Below, one piece after another: positions 24,034-32,211 of a stretch of 56,138 bases of DNA. The stretch comes from Caldilineaceae bacterium (lineage in GTDB: Bacteria > Chloroflexota > Anaerolineae > Caldilineales > Caldilineaceae). The notes below the pieces were generated by a model. It saw only the letters and a list, made by a program, of their open reading frames with translations. It was not told the DNA's origin and did no database searches. The DNA is taken from the NCBI GenBank assembly GCA_022821585.1, contig JAJEDI010000083.1, positions 1 to 56,138 of the forward strand. Reading direction: 5' to 3'. The number at the start of each line of letters is the position of its first letter. Positions within the stretch are counted from its first letter, which is position 1. The position numbers and the translations under genes were made by a program.

Positions 24034-25605
24034 ATGTATGCCAATAGGCCAAAACTGTTTGTCTTTGCAATCGTCGTTTTCGCGATCCTACTGGCCGCGT
24101 GTCAGCCGGTTGCGACGGAGCCGATGATGGCGGATTCGGGGAGCATGCTGCCGCTGGAGAAGGTGCGCTTCGGTCTGCCGGGCGCGCTGACACATTTCGA
24201 TCCGGCGCTGCCGGGCGAGACGTCGGAAGGCTCGACGATTAAGCTGATCAGCGGGCAGCTGCTGCGTCTTGATCAGTACGGTGTGCCGCAGCCGGACCTG
24301 GCCGAATCGATGGATGTTTCGGAGGATGGCCTGGTCTATACGTTCACGCTGCGCGAGAACCTGATGTACTCGGATGGGACGGCGGTTACGGTCGGGGATA
24401 TCGTCTACACCTGGGAGCGGATAAAGGACGCGCCGCCGACCGATAAAGGCCCGATTGCCAATGTCGTCAGCGTGGAGGCAACGGATGACAGGACGGTGGT
24501 GTGGACGTTGAGCATAGCCGAACCGTCGCTCCCGTTCTGGTTTGGACGCACCGGCTTCTCGGTCCATCCCGAGGCGCAGGTGGAGGCTGATCCGGACGGC
24601 TATTTCCGCAGCCCGGTCAGCGCGGGCCCCTACTACGTTGCCGCGGGCGAGCCCGGCGATCCGGTGGTGACGCTGAAGGAGAATCCCAACTACCAGCTCG
24701 GCCCGATGGCGGTGAAGGAGCTTGAGTTGCACTGGGTGCCCGACCCAACCTCGCGCTCACTGCTGCTGGCCACCGGTCAGCTGGATTACGTTTACGAGCT
24801 GCCGCCGCAGGCGCGTGACACCTTCCCGCCGGAGGTTGAGACCTTCGTGGTGGCGCTGGGCGGTGTTTTTCACCTGAGCATCAACCAGCAGATCTCCGAA
24901 GATCACTGTCTGTCGAACCGCGACGTGCGCGAGGCGATTTCGCTGGCCATCGATCGGTCCGAGATCAATGATCGGGCGCTGCTGGGCATCTCGCCGCCGG
25001 TCATCGGGTACTTCTACACCGGTCAGCCGCTGGACGTCGGCATTCTGCCGAACGGCGGCGCGCAGGACCTGGAGGCGGCCAAGGCGCTGATGGCGAACAC
25101 GCCGTGGGCGGACGGCGGCTGCTCCTTCACTGTGACGACTTACGGGCCGCGGCCGGGCTACGTGGAAGGGATCCTGGTGTTCGCCGAGCAGCTGAAGGCG
25201 CTGAACATGGAGGTGACGCCGGACGGCCAGGAGGTTGGCGTGGCTCTGGACATCATGGCCAACTCGCCGGACTATCACGCGGGCTGGGCGGTCACGGGCA
25301 ACAACGGCGGGCCGCCGGAGAGCTACCTGCGCAACCAGTTCCTGGACGGCTTCTGGGCGCAGCGGTCACGCATTGACGATGCGGAGATGAAGCGGCTGTT
25401 TGACGAGCTGGGCCAGACGGTCGATCAGGGTGCCCGCGAGGATCTGATCCGCCAGATCCAGTACCGGGGCTACGAGGTGCAGTCGATCATCCCGTGCTGC
25501 GAACGTTCGGTGATGGGCGGCAGCCGCGTCGGTCAGAATGCGGTCAGGACGGTGACGGGCGCCTCGCACTTCATCGTCGTGCCCCTGGCGGACGTGGAGC
25601 AGTAA
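24034..25605 (+). CDS. ABC transporter substrate-binding lipoprotein (family 5)
   Basis: A 523-residue SBP_bac_5 protein and the first gene of the second importer. The signal peptide ends in LLAAC (Cys23), followed by QPVATEPMMADSG. Family blocks are QPDLAESMDVSEDGLVYTFTLRENLMYSDGTAVTVGDI, SAGPYYVAAGEPG and SNRDVREAISLAIDRSEI. ATG 24034 follows AAGGAGGAG. It likely binds peptides or oligosaccharides at the outer face of the membrane. A strong hairpin separates it from the permease genes. Confidence 0.92.
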   Translation: MYANRPKLFVFAIVVFAILLAACQPVATEPMMADSGSMLPLEKVRFGLPGALTHFDPALPGETSEGSTIKLISGQLLRLDQYGVPQPDLAESMDVSEDGLVYTFTLRENLMYSDGTAVTVGDIVYTWERIKDAPPTDKGPIANVVSVEATDDRTVVWTLSIAEPSLPFWFGRTGFSVHPEAQVEADPDGYFRSPVSAGPYYVAAGEPGDPVVTLKENPNYQLGPMAVKELELHWVPDPTSRSLLLATGQLDYVYELPPQARDTFPPEVETFVVALGGVFHLSINQQISEDHCLSNRDVREAISLAIDRSEINDRALLGISPPVIGYFYTGQPLDVGILPNGGAQDLEAAKALMANTPWADGGCSFTVTTYGPRPGYVEGILVFAEQLKALNMEVTPDGQEVGVALDIMANSPDYHAGWAVTGNNGGPPESYLRNQFLDGFWAQRSRIDDAEMKRLFDELGQTVDQGAREDLIRQIQYRGYEVQSIIPCCERSVMGGSRVGQNAVRTVTGASHFIVVPLADVEQ

Positions 25606-25617
25606 CCGGTCGTATTC

Positions 25618-25648
25618 GCGGCTCGCGGTCGGTCAGGCCGCGAGCCGC
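25618..25648 (+). promoter_or_regulatory. Strong stem-loop after the second binding-protein gene
   Basis: GCGGCTCGCGG (25618-25628) pairs perfectly over 11 bp with CCGCGAGCCGC (25638-25648) around a 9-nt loop, 12 nt after the stop. No U-tract follows, so it fits an mRNA-stabilising or processing element that keeps binding protein in excess over permease, rather than a terminator. Confidence 0.6.
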
Positions 25649-25797
25649 GCGGCTGCGGGCGGGGGACGCAGAGGGCGTCCCGGCGCAAGCAGCCCAATGT
25701 GAGGAGTGAGCGAGATGGCCAGACAGAGAAAGCCCGCACCGGGTCGTCGCGGAGCAGCCGTACTCGCTCTCCTCTCTCCTCCTTCCTCACTCCTGCG

Positions 25798-26778
25798 ATG
25801 ACATCGTCACCCGGCGGTATTGGCGCAAGGATGCTGCGCCTGCTCAGGCATCCGGTACTGCGGCGGCTGGCGCAGGCGTTTTTCGTGGCCTTTCTGCTGA
25901 TGGTCTTCGCCTTCCTGCTGATCCGGTTGATTCCCGGCGATCCGGCGATGATCCTGCTGGGGGATGAGGCCACTGAGGAGGATGTGCTCGCCTACCGTAA
26001 GCTGCTGGGGATTGACGGATCGATTCCGAGCCAGTTCGGGCGCTACGTGGCCAACCTGGTGCGCGGCGACTTCGGAGTTTCGATCCGTTCGCGGGAGCCG
26101 GTGCTCTCCATCGTAGGCAAGCGGCTGCCGGTCTCGCTGTGGCTGACGGTTACGACCATTGTGATGACGGTGGGGCTGGCGCTGCCATTGGGCGTCGCGG
26201 CCGCGCTGTATCGCCGCACATGGTTCGGGCACGCCTTTCAGATCGGCGCGTCGGTGATGGTGGCGACGCCGGTCTTTTTTTCGGGGTTGCTCCTGATCCT
26301 GCTGTTTGCGGTCCAGGTCAATTTGGCGCCCATCGCCGGTTATCATGCCGGATTTCCGGCCAACCTATATTATCTGTGGCTGCCGGCGCTGACGATCAAC
26401 TTTGTCCTGGTGCCGGTGCTGGCCCGCATTCTGCAGTCTTCGATTGTGGAGACGAGCTCAGAGGAGTTCGTGGAGGCCGCGATCATTCGCGGTACGCAGG
26501 GCTGGCGCTTCTACTGGCGCTATCTGCTGCGGCCGTCGCTGGCGCCGACGATCGCCGCGCTGGGGTACTTTGCGGCGACGGTCGTGAGCTATGCGGTAAT
26601 CATTGAGATCATTTTCAATCTGCCGGGGCTCGGTATGACACTGGTCGACGCGGTGCGCAACCGCGATTACCCGCTGGTGCAGGGGATCGTCTTCCTGAGC
26701 GGCCTGCTGGTGGTGGGGCTGACGTTCATGGCCGACCTGGTCAACGGCTGGCTGGATCCGCGGGCGAAGATACGATGA
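25798..26778 (+). CDS. ABC transporter permease (DppB/OppB type)
   Basis: The inner-membrane permease of the second importer. The core begins LRHPVLRRLAQAFFVAFLLMVF, then IPGDPAMILLGDEATEEDV, FGRYVANLVRGDFGVSIRS and the EAA region EFVEAAIIRGTQGWRFYWRYLL, ending GWLDPRAKIR. The start is uncertain: ATG 25798 gives 326 residues, ATG 25831 gives 315, and neither has a good Shine-Dalgarno sequence; the preceding 40 nt are pyrimidine-rich. The open frame extends to GTG 25699. The stop overlaps the next gene by ATGA. Confidence 0.88.
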   Translation: MTSSPGGIGARMLRLLRHPVLRRLAQAFFVAFLLMVFAFLLIRLIPGDPAMILLGDEATEEDVLAYRKLLGIDGSIPSQFGRYVANLVRGDFGVSIRSREPVLSIVGKRLPVSLWLTVTTIVMTVGLALPLGVAAALYRRTWFGHAFQIGASVMVATPVFFSGLLLILLFAVQVNLAPIAGYHAGFPANLYYLWLPALTINFVLVPVLARILQSSIVETSSEEFVEAAIIRGTQGWRFYWRYLLRPSLAPTIAALGYFAATVVSYAVIIEIIFNLPGLGMTLVDAVRNRDYPLVQGIVFLSGLLVVGLTFMADLVNGWLDPRAKIR

Positions 26779-27650
26779 CAGCCGGAAGCCCGATCATCGC
26801 GCCTGCCGGCCGTCTGCGCCGGGTCGAATGGCGGCGCCACTGGCGTCAGCTCAACGCGGAAAGCCGCTGGGGCGTGGTCATCCTGGCGCTTATCCTCGTG
26901 CTCAGCGTATCCGTCCCTTTTTTGAGTCCTAACGACCCTTACAGTTTCGTCGATCAGCCCCTGCAGCCGCCCAGCGCGGCGTTTTTCTTTGGCACCGATC
27001 ATTTGGGGCGCGATCTGCTGGTGCGGGTGTTTGCGGCGGCGCGGCTTGACATTGCGCTGGCGATCCTGGGCGTCAGCGTTCCGATCGTGATCGGGACCTT
27101 CATCGGCACGCTGGCGGGGACGACGCGCAACCGCGTCGCGGAGACGGTCTGGGACGGGCTTGTTAACGCGCTGACGGCGTTCCCGGAGATCATTCTGGTG
27201 CTGGGGATCGTGGCGATGGTGGGGGCGGATATCCGCGGTCTGCTGATCGCCATCTGGATCTCGCGCTGGGCGCAGTATGCCCGCATCGCGCGCGCCAAAT
27301 CGCTGGCGCTGCGGGACGCGGAGTTCGTGCAGGCGGCGCAGGTGCTGGGCTATTCGCAACTGCGTATCCTGGTCCGCCATATCATGCCCAACGTTTTTTC
27401 GGAGGCGCTTGCGTATGCGTTGAGCGACTTCATTTTCATCATTGTCATCATCGGCGGCCTCTCCTTTTTGGGGCTGGGCGTAACGCCACCGACGCCGGAG
27501 TGGGGGGCGATGCTGGCGGAGGGGCGGCTGTATCTGCGGACGGAGCCGTGGCTGATTTTGTTTCCCGGTTTTTTCCTGTCGCTGACGGCTATTGGCGTGG
27601 CGCTGCTGGCGCGGGGACTGGAGCGGATCAGCAAGGGGGAGGATGAGTGA
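26775..27650 (+). CDS. ABC transporter permease (DppC/OppC type)
   Basis: A 291-residue partner permease that overlaps the previous stop (ATGA). It shows the family segment FGTDHLGRDLLVRVFAAARLDI, several membrane helices, the EAA loop EFVQAAQVLGYSQLRILVRHIMPN, and SFLGLGVTPPTPEWGAMLAEG near the C terminus. It forms the channel with the preceding permease. A repeat-filled 240-nt gap separates it from the ATPase genes. Confidence 0.92.
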   Translation: MTAGSPIIAPAGRLRRVEWRRHWRQLNAESRWGVVILALILVLSVSVPFLSPNDPYSFVDQPLQPPSAAFFFGTDHLGRDLLVRVFAAARLDIALAILGVSVPIVIGTFIGTLAGTTRNRVAETVWDGLVNALTAFPEIILVLGIVAMVGADIRGLLIAIWISRWAQYARIARAKSLALRDAEFVQAAQVLGYSQLRILVRHIMPNVFSEALAYALSDFIFIIVIIGGLSFLGLGVTPPTPEWGAMLAEGRLYLRTEPWLILFPGFFLSLTAIGVALLARGLERISKGEDE

Positions 27651-27693
27651 GGCGTGTTCGTTGACGTTTCGGGAAGGACGTTTGGTGTTCAAC

Positions 27694-27769
27694 GGGATCT
27701 ATCCGCGAAGGCACGCGAAGGGGCGCGAAGACCAACTTTTTTGAACCCGGGAGGGACGCGAAGGGCCGG
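27694..27769. repeat. Interspersed repeat family R2, copy 1
   Basis: Contains the core ATCCGCGAAGGCACGCGAAG followed by GGGCGCGAAGA, also found at 34037, 38228 and 45441. It lies between permease and ATPase genes of one importer. Confidence 0.7.
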
Positions 27770-27787
27770 CAAGTGTGGTAATCAAAA

Positions 27788-27812
27788 GGGCACCCACAAG
27801 GGGTGCCCCTAC
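27788..27812. repeat. Hairpin repeat R3, copy 1
   Basis: A 25-bp sequence, identical to 43288-43312, that folds as GGGCACCC / GGGTGCCC around a short ACAAG loop. It ends in CCTAC. Two exact copies are present in this window. Confidence 0.7.
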
Positions 27813-27892
27813 GGTAGGCGGCCCGGCCTGGGAGAGGTCGTCAAGGGCAGGCGCATGTTGTCGTTTTCTTTTGCCGACAGGGGGAGAGTGAA

Positions 27893-28882
27893 ATAGAGCC
27901 TCTGCTGGAAGTCAAGGAGTTGTGCATCAGTTTTGGCAGGCGCGGGGGGAGGAAGCTTCCGGTTATCGACGCTGCCAACCTCAGTCTGGACCGGCGGCAG
28001 GCGGTTGGGATCGTGGGCGAGTCGGGCTCCGGTAAGACGATGTTGTGCCGGGCGCTGATCGGGACACTGCCGCGTCACGGCGCGGGGATCGTTTCGGGAA
28101 CGGTTCGCTTTGACGGGCAGGAGCTGGCGGGCGCGCCGGAGCGGGTCTGGCGCGGCATTCGCGGCCGGGAGATCGGGTACATCCCGCAGAGCTCGCTGGC
28201 GGGGCTCAATCCTGTACTGACCGTGGAGACGCAACTGGTCGAGTCGATTGCGGCGGTGGGGTCGATGAGCCGCCAGCAGGCCAGGGAGGAGGCGGTTGCA
28301 CTGATCGAACGGGTACAGATTCCGAGGGCGGAACAGGTGCTCAAGGCGCGGTCGCACGAGCTTTCGGGCGGCATGCGGCAGCGGGTCATGATCGCGGCGG
28401 CGATCGCGCAGGGGCCCAAGCTCCTGATCGCGGACGAGCCGACGACGGCGCTTGACGTAACCATTCAGCGCGAGATTCTGAACCTGATCACGCAGCTGCG
28501 CCAGGAGCTGAACATGGCGTTGATCCTGGTCTCGCATGATCTGGCGGTGATCGAGGAGGTGTGCGACGAGGTGATGGTGATGTACGCGGGCGCGTCGGTG
28601 GAGGCGGGGCCGGTGGCGGCGCTGTCGAAGGCGCCCCGCCACCCCTACACACGGGCCTTGCGCGTCTCGCGCGTCGACCGGGCGGTGCCGGGACGGGACC
28701 TGGAGGCGATCCCCGGCGATGCGGCGTCGGTTGGCTCGTGGCCGGCGGGGTGCCGCTTCTGGCCGCGCTGTGCGCTGGCGGACGAGGCGTGCCGGCGCGA
28801 TTCGCAGCCGGCGCTGATGCCAACTGGGCAACAGCTTTCGGCATGTATTCACGCTGAACGCATGGCGGAATTGGAACAGTAA
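27893..28882 (+). CDS. ABC transporter ATPase (DppD/OppD type), start codon ATA
   Basis: A ~329-residue ATPase with N-terminal strand EPLLEVKELCISFG, Walker A GESGSGKT, signature LSGGMRQRVMIAAA, Walker B LLIADEPTTALDVT, H-loop VSHDLAV and C-terminal CRFWPRCALADEAC. The family's expected N terminus (MEPLLEVK) aligns with ATA 27893, which has GGGGGAG six bases upstream; there is no ATG or GTG in frame there. TTG 27920 is the next canonical start but would remove the first beta strand, and its AAGGAG abuts it. So either AUA initiation or an ATG-to-ATA change or error is likely. A short upstream frame ends GTGAAATAG just over this start. Confidence 0.85.
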   Translation: MEPLLEVKELCISFGRRGGRKLPVIDAANLSLDRRQAVGIVGESGSGKTMLCRALIGTLPRHGAGIVSGTVRFDGQELAGAPERVWRGIRGREIGYIPQSSLAGLNPVLTVETQLVESIAAVGSMSRQQAREEAVALIERVQIPRAEQVLKARSHELSGGMRQRVMIAAAIAQGPKLLIADEPTTALDVTIQREILNLITQLRQELNMALILVSHDLAVIEEVCDEVMVMYAGASVEAGPVAALSKAPRHPYTRALRVSRVDRAVPGRDLEAIPGDAASVGSWPAGCRFWPRCALADEACRRDSQPALMPTGQQLSACIHAERMAELEQ

Positions 28883-29211
28883 GAGACGGGGAATGGCTGT
28901 TCGCACCCGGGGGGTTCCTGTTTATTTGTCTGAATCAGGATTTGCAGGATTTTCTTGGATTTTCAGGATGGCTGCGGCGCGGAACTGCAGTGGTCAGTGG
29001 TCAGTGGTCAGTGGTCAGTGGCGGGCACACGGTCGGGCAGGCGTATTGCTGGGAAAACGGCACGGCGGTCGCGAGGCATGTTGTAGGAGAGGGGGCGTTG
29101 CGGGGGCGAAGACCCCGCACAAGGGAGGGCCGAATAGGCCCGACCGCCCGGAACTGCAGTAGTCAGTGGTCAGAGGATTGAGGAAGCTCACCCCCATTTT
29201 GGGATGCGCCC
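28883..29211. other. Repeat-filled gap between the two ATPase genes
   Basis: No gene is seen. The gap holds a run of CAGTGGT heptads (about 28989-29022), the full R1 copy at 29073-29149 and more AGTCAGTGGTCAG after it. Confidence 0.6.
29073..29149. repeat. Interspersed repeat family R1, copy B (full length)
   Basis: Starts GAGGCATGTTGTAGGA and carries two potential hairpins: GCGGGG...CCCCGC and GGGCC-GAATA-GGCCC, ending CGACCGCCC. In copy C the first hairpin is GCGGGGGC...GCCCCCGC, a change that keeps pairing, so the RNA or DNA fold may matter. Confidence 0.75.
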
Positions 29212-29985
29212 ATGGACGGTCCGCTGTTGGAGGGGAAGGATATTTCGGTTACGTTCGGGCGGGGCGCGGAGGCGTTCGAGGCGGTGCGCGGGGCCAGCGT
29301 CAGCGTCCATGGCGGCGAGGCGGTGGGCATTGTGGGCGAGAGCGGGAGCGGGAAGACGACGCTGGCGCGGGTGCTGGTGGGTCTGCAGAGGCCGAGCGCG
29401 GGTGAGGTACGGCTGGAGGGGCAGGCAATCTTCAACGCGGGGACCGAGCAGGGCATGCCGAGAAGCGAGCGCTGGAAGACGCAGATGATCTTCCAGGACC
29501 CCTATTCATCGCTCAACCCGCGCATGCGGGTGTGGCAGGCGGTGGCGGAGGCGGTGCAGGTGTGGAAGAGTTTGCCGGGCGCGGAGGCGAGGGTGCAGGC
29601 GCTGCGGCTGCTGAATGCGATGGGCATCAGCGACGACCAGGCGCGGCAGTTCCCCAAATCGCTGTCGGGCGGGCAGCGGCAGCGGGTGAGTGTGGCGCGG
29701 GCGCTGGCGCCCGACCCGAAGGTGCTGATCGCGGACGAGCCGACTTCGTCGATCGACCAGTCGGCGCAGGCGCAGCTGTTGAATCTGCTGCGACGGCTGC
29801 AAACGGAGCGGGGGCTGGCGATCATTTTCATTTCGCACGACCTGGGCCTGGTACGCTATCTGACCTCACGCGTTTACGTGATGCAGAAGGGCGATATCGT
29901 GGAGACGGGGAAGACCCAAGCCGTTATGGAGAAGCCGCAACATTCTTACACTCAACTACTTATCGACTCGATTCCGGGACGTTGA
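29212..29985 (+). CDS. ABC transporter ATPase (DppF/OppF type)
   Basis: A 257-residue ATPase completing the second importer. Walker A is GESGSGKTT, Q-loop IFQDPYSSLNPRMRVW, signature LSGGQRQRVSVARAL, Walker B VLIADEPTSSID, H-loop ISHDLGL. It is shorter than usual: it lacks the C-terminal Cys-containing oligopeptide extension and ends IDSIPGR. ATG 29212 starts MDGPLLEGKDISVTFG. It is separated from the other ATPase by repeats but keeps orientation. Confidence 0.9.
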   Translation: MDGPLLEGKDISVTFGRGAEAFEAVRGASVSVHGGEAVGIVGESGSGKTTLARVLVGLQRPSAGEVRLEGQAIFNAGTEQGMPRSERWKTQMIFQDPYSSLNPRMRVWQAVAEAVQVWKSLPGAEARVQALRLLNAMGISDDQARQFPKSLSGGQRQRVSVARALAPDPKVLIADEPTSSIDQSAQAQLLNLLRRLQTERGLAIIFISHDLGLVRYLTSRVYVMQKGDIVETGKTQAVMEKPQHSYTQLLIDSIPGR

Positions 29986-30042
29986 AACGGTAGCGGCTCG
30001 CGGCAGATGCAAGTGTTTGCCCCAGCGTGGGAAGGAGGATCC

Positions 30043-31275
30043 ATGGTTATGAACAGCGTTTCCTCGCTTGATCAACTTCTGATCTCGCCCGACATACTCA
30101 GCGATCCGTACCCCATCTACCATGAGTTGCGCGAACAGGATCCGGTCCACTGGAGCGATGCCTGGGGATGCTGGGTGCTGACGCGCTACGCGGACGTCGT
30201 TGCGGTCCTGCGCGACTATCGCCGTTTTACCAACGTGGGGCGCATCGCGGCGTTTCTGGACCAGCTTCCGGAGGGCGTGCGCGCGCAGATCCGTCCGCTG
30301 TACGACAACTTCACGGTGGGGATGCCGAACACCGACCCGCCGGAGCATACGCGAGTGCGGGGGCTGGTGAACACGGCCTTCAGCGCACGCGTCGTGGAGG
30401 GTATGCGGCCGCGTGTGCAGGAGATCGTAGACGGACTGCTTGATCAGGCTGAGAGCGGCAGCGCCATGGAGGTGATCGGCAGTTTCGCGTACCCGCTGCC
30501 GGCGATCGTGATCGCTGAGACGCTTGGCGTACCGGCGGAGGACCGGGACCAGTTCAAAACGTGGTCGGACGATATCGTGGCTTTTCATGGCACAGGGCGC
30601 CCTCATATCGAGACGATCATGAAGAGCACGGCCGCGCTGCTTGAGACCAAGACGTGGCTGCTGGCGCTGATCGAGGCGCGGCGGAAAGAGCCGGAGGATG
30701 ACCTGATCAGCGCGCTGGTGGCTGCGGAGGAGCGGGGCGAAATGCTGAGCGAGACGGAACTGGTAGCAACCTGCATCACGCTGCTGACAGCGGGTCATGA
30801 GACGACAACGGGACTGATCGGGAACGGGTTGCTGGCGCTGCTGCGCAATCCGGAACAGTTGCGCATGTTGCGGGAGAACCCGGACCTGATCGGAACGGCA
30901 GTGGAAGAGTTTCTGCGCTACGACACCTCGTTCCTGCGCGCGTGGCGTTTAACCGCGGAAGACGTCGAGATCGGTGGTAAGCAGATTCCCAAGGGGCAGA
31001 CTCTTTCGCTGATGCTGGGGGCGGCGAACAGGGACCCGGCGCAATTCGAAGATCCCGACCGGCTGGACATCACGCGTGACCCGAACCTGCACACATCTTT
31101 CGGCTGGGGCATTCACTTCTGCGCGGGCGCGCCGCTGGCGCGCCGCGAGGCCGAGATCGCGTTCACCACCCTGCTGCGCCGGTTTCCAGATATGAAACTG
31201 GACGAGGCGGGTGTCGAATGGCAGCAGAACAACACCTTTCACAATCTGAAGAGCTTGCCGGTCATTTTGCAGTAG
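30043..31275 (+). CDS. Cytochrome P450
   Basis: A 410-residue soluble bacterial P450. The I-helix oxygen-binding motif is TAGHETT (about 249-255), the K-helix ExxR lies in EEFLRYD, and the heme-binding loop is FGWGIHFCAGAPLARRE with the Cys ligand at about 360. NTDPPEHTRVRGLVNTAF is typical of CYP107/CYP109-like enzymes. ATG 30043 has AAGGAGG five bases upstream. No ferredoxin or ferredoxin reductase gene is adjacent. The downstream genes suggest a catabolic hydroxylation, though the substrate is unknown. Confidence 0.94.
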   Translation: MVMNSVSSLDQLLISPDILSDPYPIYHELREQDPVHWSDAWGCWVLTRYADVVAVLRDYRRFTNVGRIAAFLDQLPEGVRAQIRPLYDNFTVGMPNTDPPEHTRVRGLVNTAFSARVVEGMRPRVQEIVDGLLDQAESGSAMEVIGSFAYPLPAIVIAETLGVPAEDRDQFKTWSDDIVAFHGTGRPHIETIMKSTAALLETKTWLLALIEARRKEPEDDLISALVAAEERGEMLSETELVATCITLLTAGHETTTGLIGNGLLALLRNPEQLRMLRENPDLIGTAVEEFLRYDTSFLRAWRLTAEDVEIGGKQIPKGQTLSLMLGAANRDPAQFEDPDRLDITRDPNLHTSFGWGIHFCAGAPLARREAEIAFTTLLRRFPDMKLDEAGVEWQQNNTFHNLKSLPVILQ

Positions 31276-31316
31276 CTTTGGCGCCGATCGCGGCGGAGGT
31301 CGGAGGAGGAAGGCCC

Positions 31317-31649
31317 ATGAAATGCTATGGCCTGACCATCAATTTGAGGGATGATCCGGAGGTCATCGCACAGTACAAGGCGTACCACCGGGATGTCTGG
31401 CCGGAGGTGCTGGAACAGGCCCGCAACCTGGGCATCCGCAAAACGAGGATATTCCTGATAGGCCGGCGGCTGTTCATGTACATCGAGACGGAGGACGGGT
31501 TCGACTTTGGGCGGGCCTTCTCGGCGCCCGGGGTCGCGGCGGCGCGGCTGCGGGCGTGGGACGACCTGATGCGCGGCTTCCAGGAGCCGGCGCCGGAGGC
31601 ACAGGCGGGCGAATGGTGGGCGCAGATGGAGCTTGTGCATTCGGCCTGA
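31317..31649 (+). CDS. L-rhamnose mutarotase-family protein
   Basis: A 110-residue dimeric alpha/beta-barrel protein of the RhaM/YiiL family: MKCYGLTINLRDDPEVIAQYKAYH, the VWPEVLEQARNLGIRKTRIF block, LFMYIETED and WWAQMELV. Members interconvert anomers of L-rhamnose or L-fucose. ATG 31317 follows GGAGGAGGA; the longer open frame is not conserved. The family is often found beside deoxy-sugar oxidation genes, and Ldh, RraA and SDR genes follow here. Confidence 0.85.
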   Translation: MKCYGLTINLRDDPEVIAQYKAYHRDVWPEVLEQARNLGIRKTRIFLIGRRLFMYIETEDGFDFGRAFSAPGVAAARLRAWDDLMRGFQEPAPEAQAGEWWAQMELVHSA

Positions 31650-31759
31650 GACGCGGGCGCGCGGCCCGTTGCAGCGCATTGAACAGTTTCGAATCGCCGG
31701 TGATGCCGCAGCTGGGCGCGCCGGTCTGTCAATAAACGAGTGTCCTTGAGGAGGAAACG

Positions 31760-32146
31760 ATGTTCAATATCATAGACAACCATGTTTCGGTGGATGTCGC
31801 TGATCTGGAGGCAACGAGAAGCTACCTGGAAGAGCATTGCGGTCTGAACAAGCTGAGAGAGGTCAACCGGCCAGGGCTTACCATTGCCTGGTATCCCGGT
31901 CTGGAGCTGTGGCAGGCGACCGACGAGGCGGCGCCCGGTATTGTGAAGCACGTCGCCTGGCAGGTTGACGACATCGACGCCGCGGTCGCCGATCTGAAGG
32001 CGACGGGGGTCAGTTTTGACACGGAGGAGATCCAGCAGATCGACGTGGAGGTGGTGGACACGGGCGAAATTGTGCGCTACATATTTTTTACAACGCCGGT
32101 CGGATTGCAGGGCGAATTGTATGAAGTCAAGCCGCCGTCCGACTGA
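31760..32146 (+). CDS. VOC-superfamily (glyoxalase/dioxygenase-like) protein
   Basis: A 128-residue vicinal-oxygen-chelate protein with one beta-alpha-beta-beta-beta pair set: HVSVDVADLEATRSYLEEHCGL, HVAWQVDDIDAAVADLKATGV and a C-terminal GLQGELYEVKP. Possible metal ligands are His14, His68 and a late Glu. ATG 31760 follows GAGGAGG. Role in the cluster unknown; VOC proteins include lyases, dioxygenases and isomerases. Confidence 0.78.
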   Translation: MFNIIDNHVSVDVADLEATRSYLEEHCGLNKLREVNRPGLTIAWYPGLELWQATDEAAPGIVKHVAWQVDDIDAAVADLKATGVSFDTEEIQQIDVEVVDTGEIVRYIFFTTPVGLQGELYEVKPPSD

Positions 32147-32211
32147 GCCTCAACGGCCGCTAACGGGCGGTCAGACACTCATCACTGGCCGCTGGCCACA
32201 AAGGAAATGAC

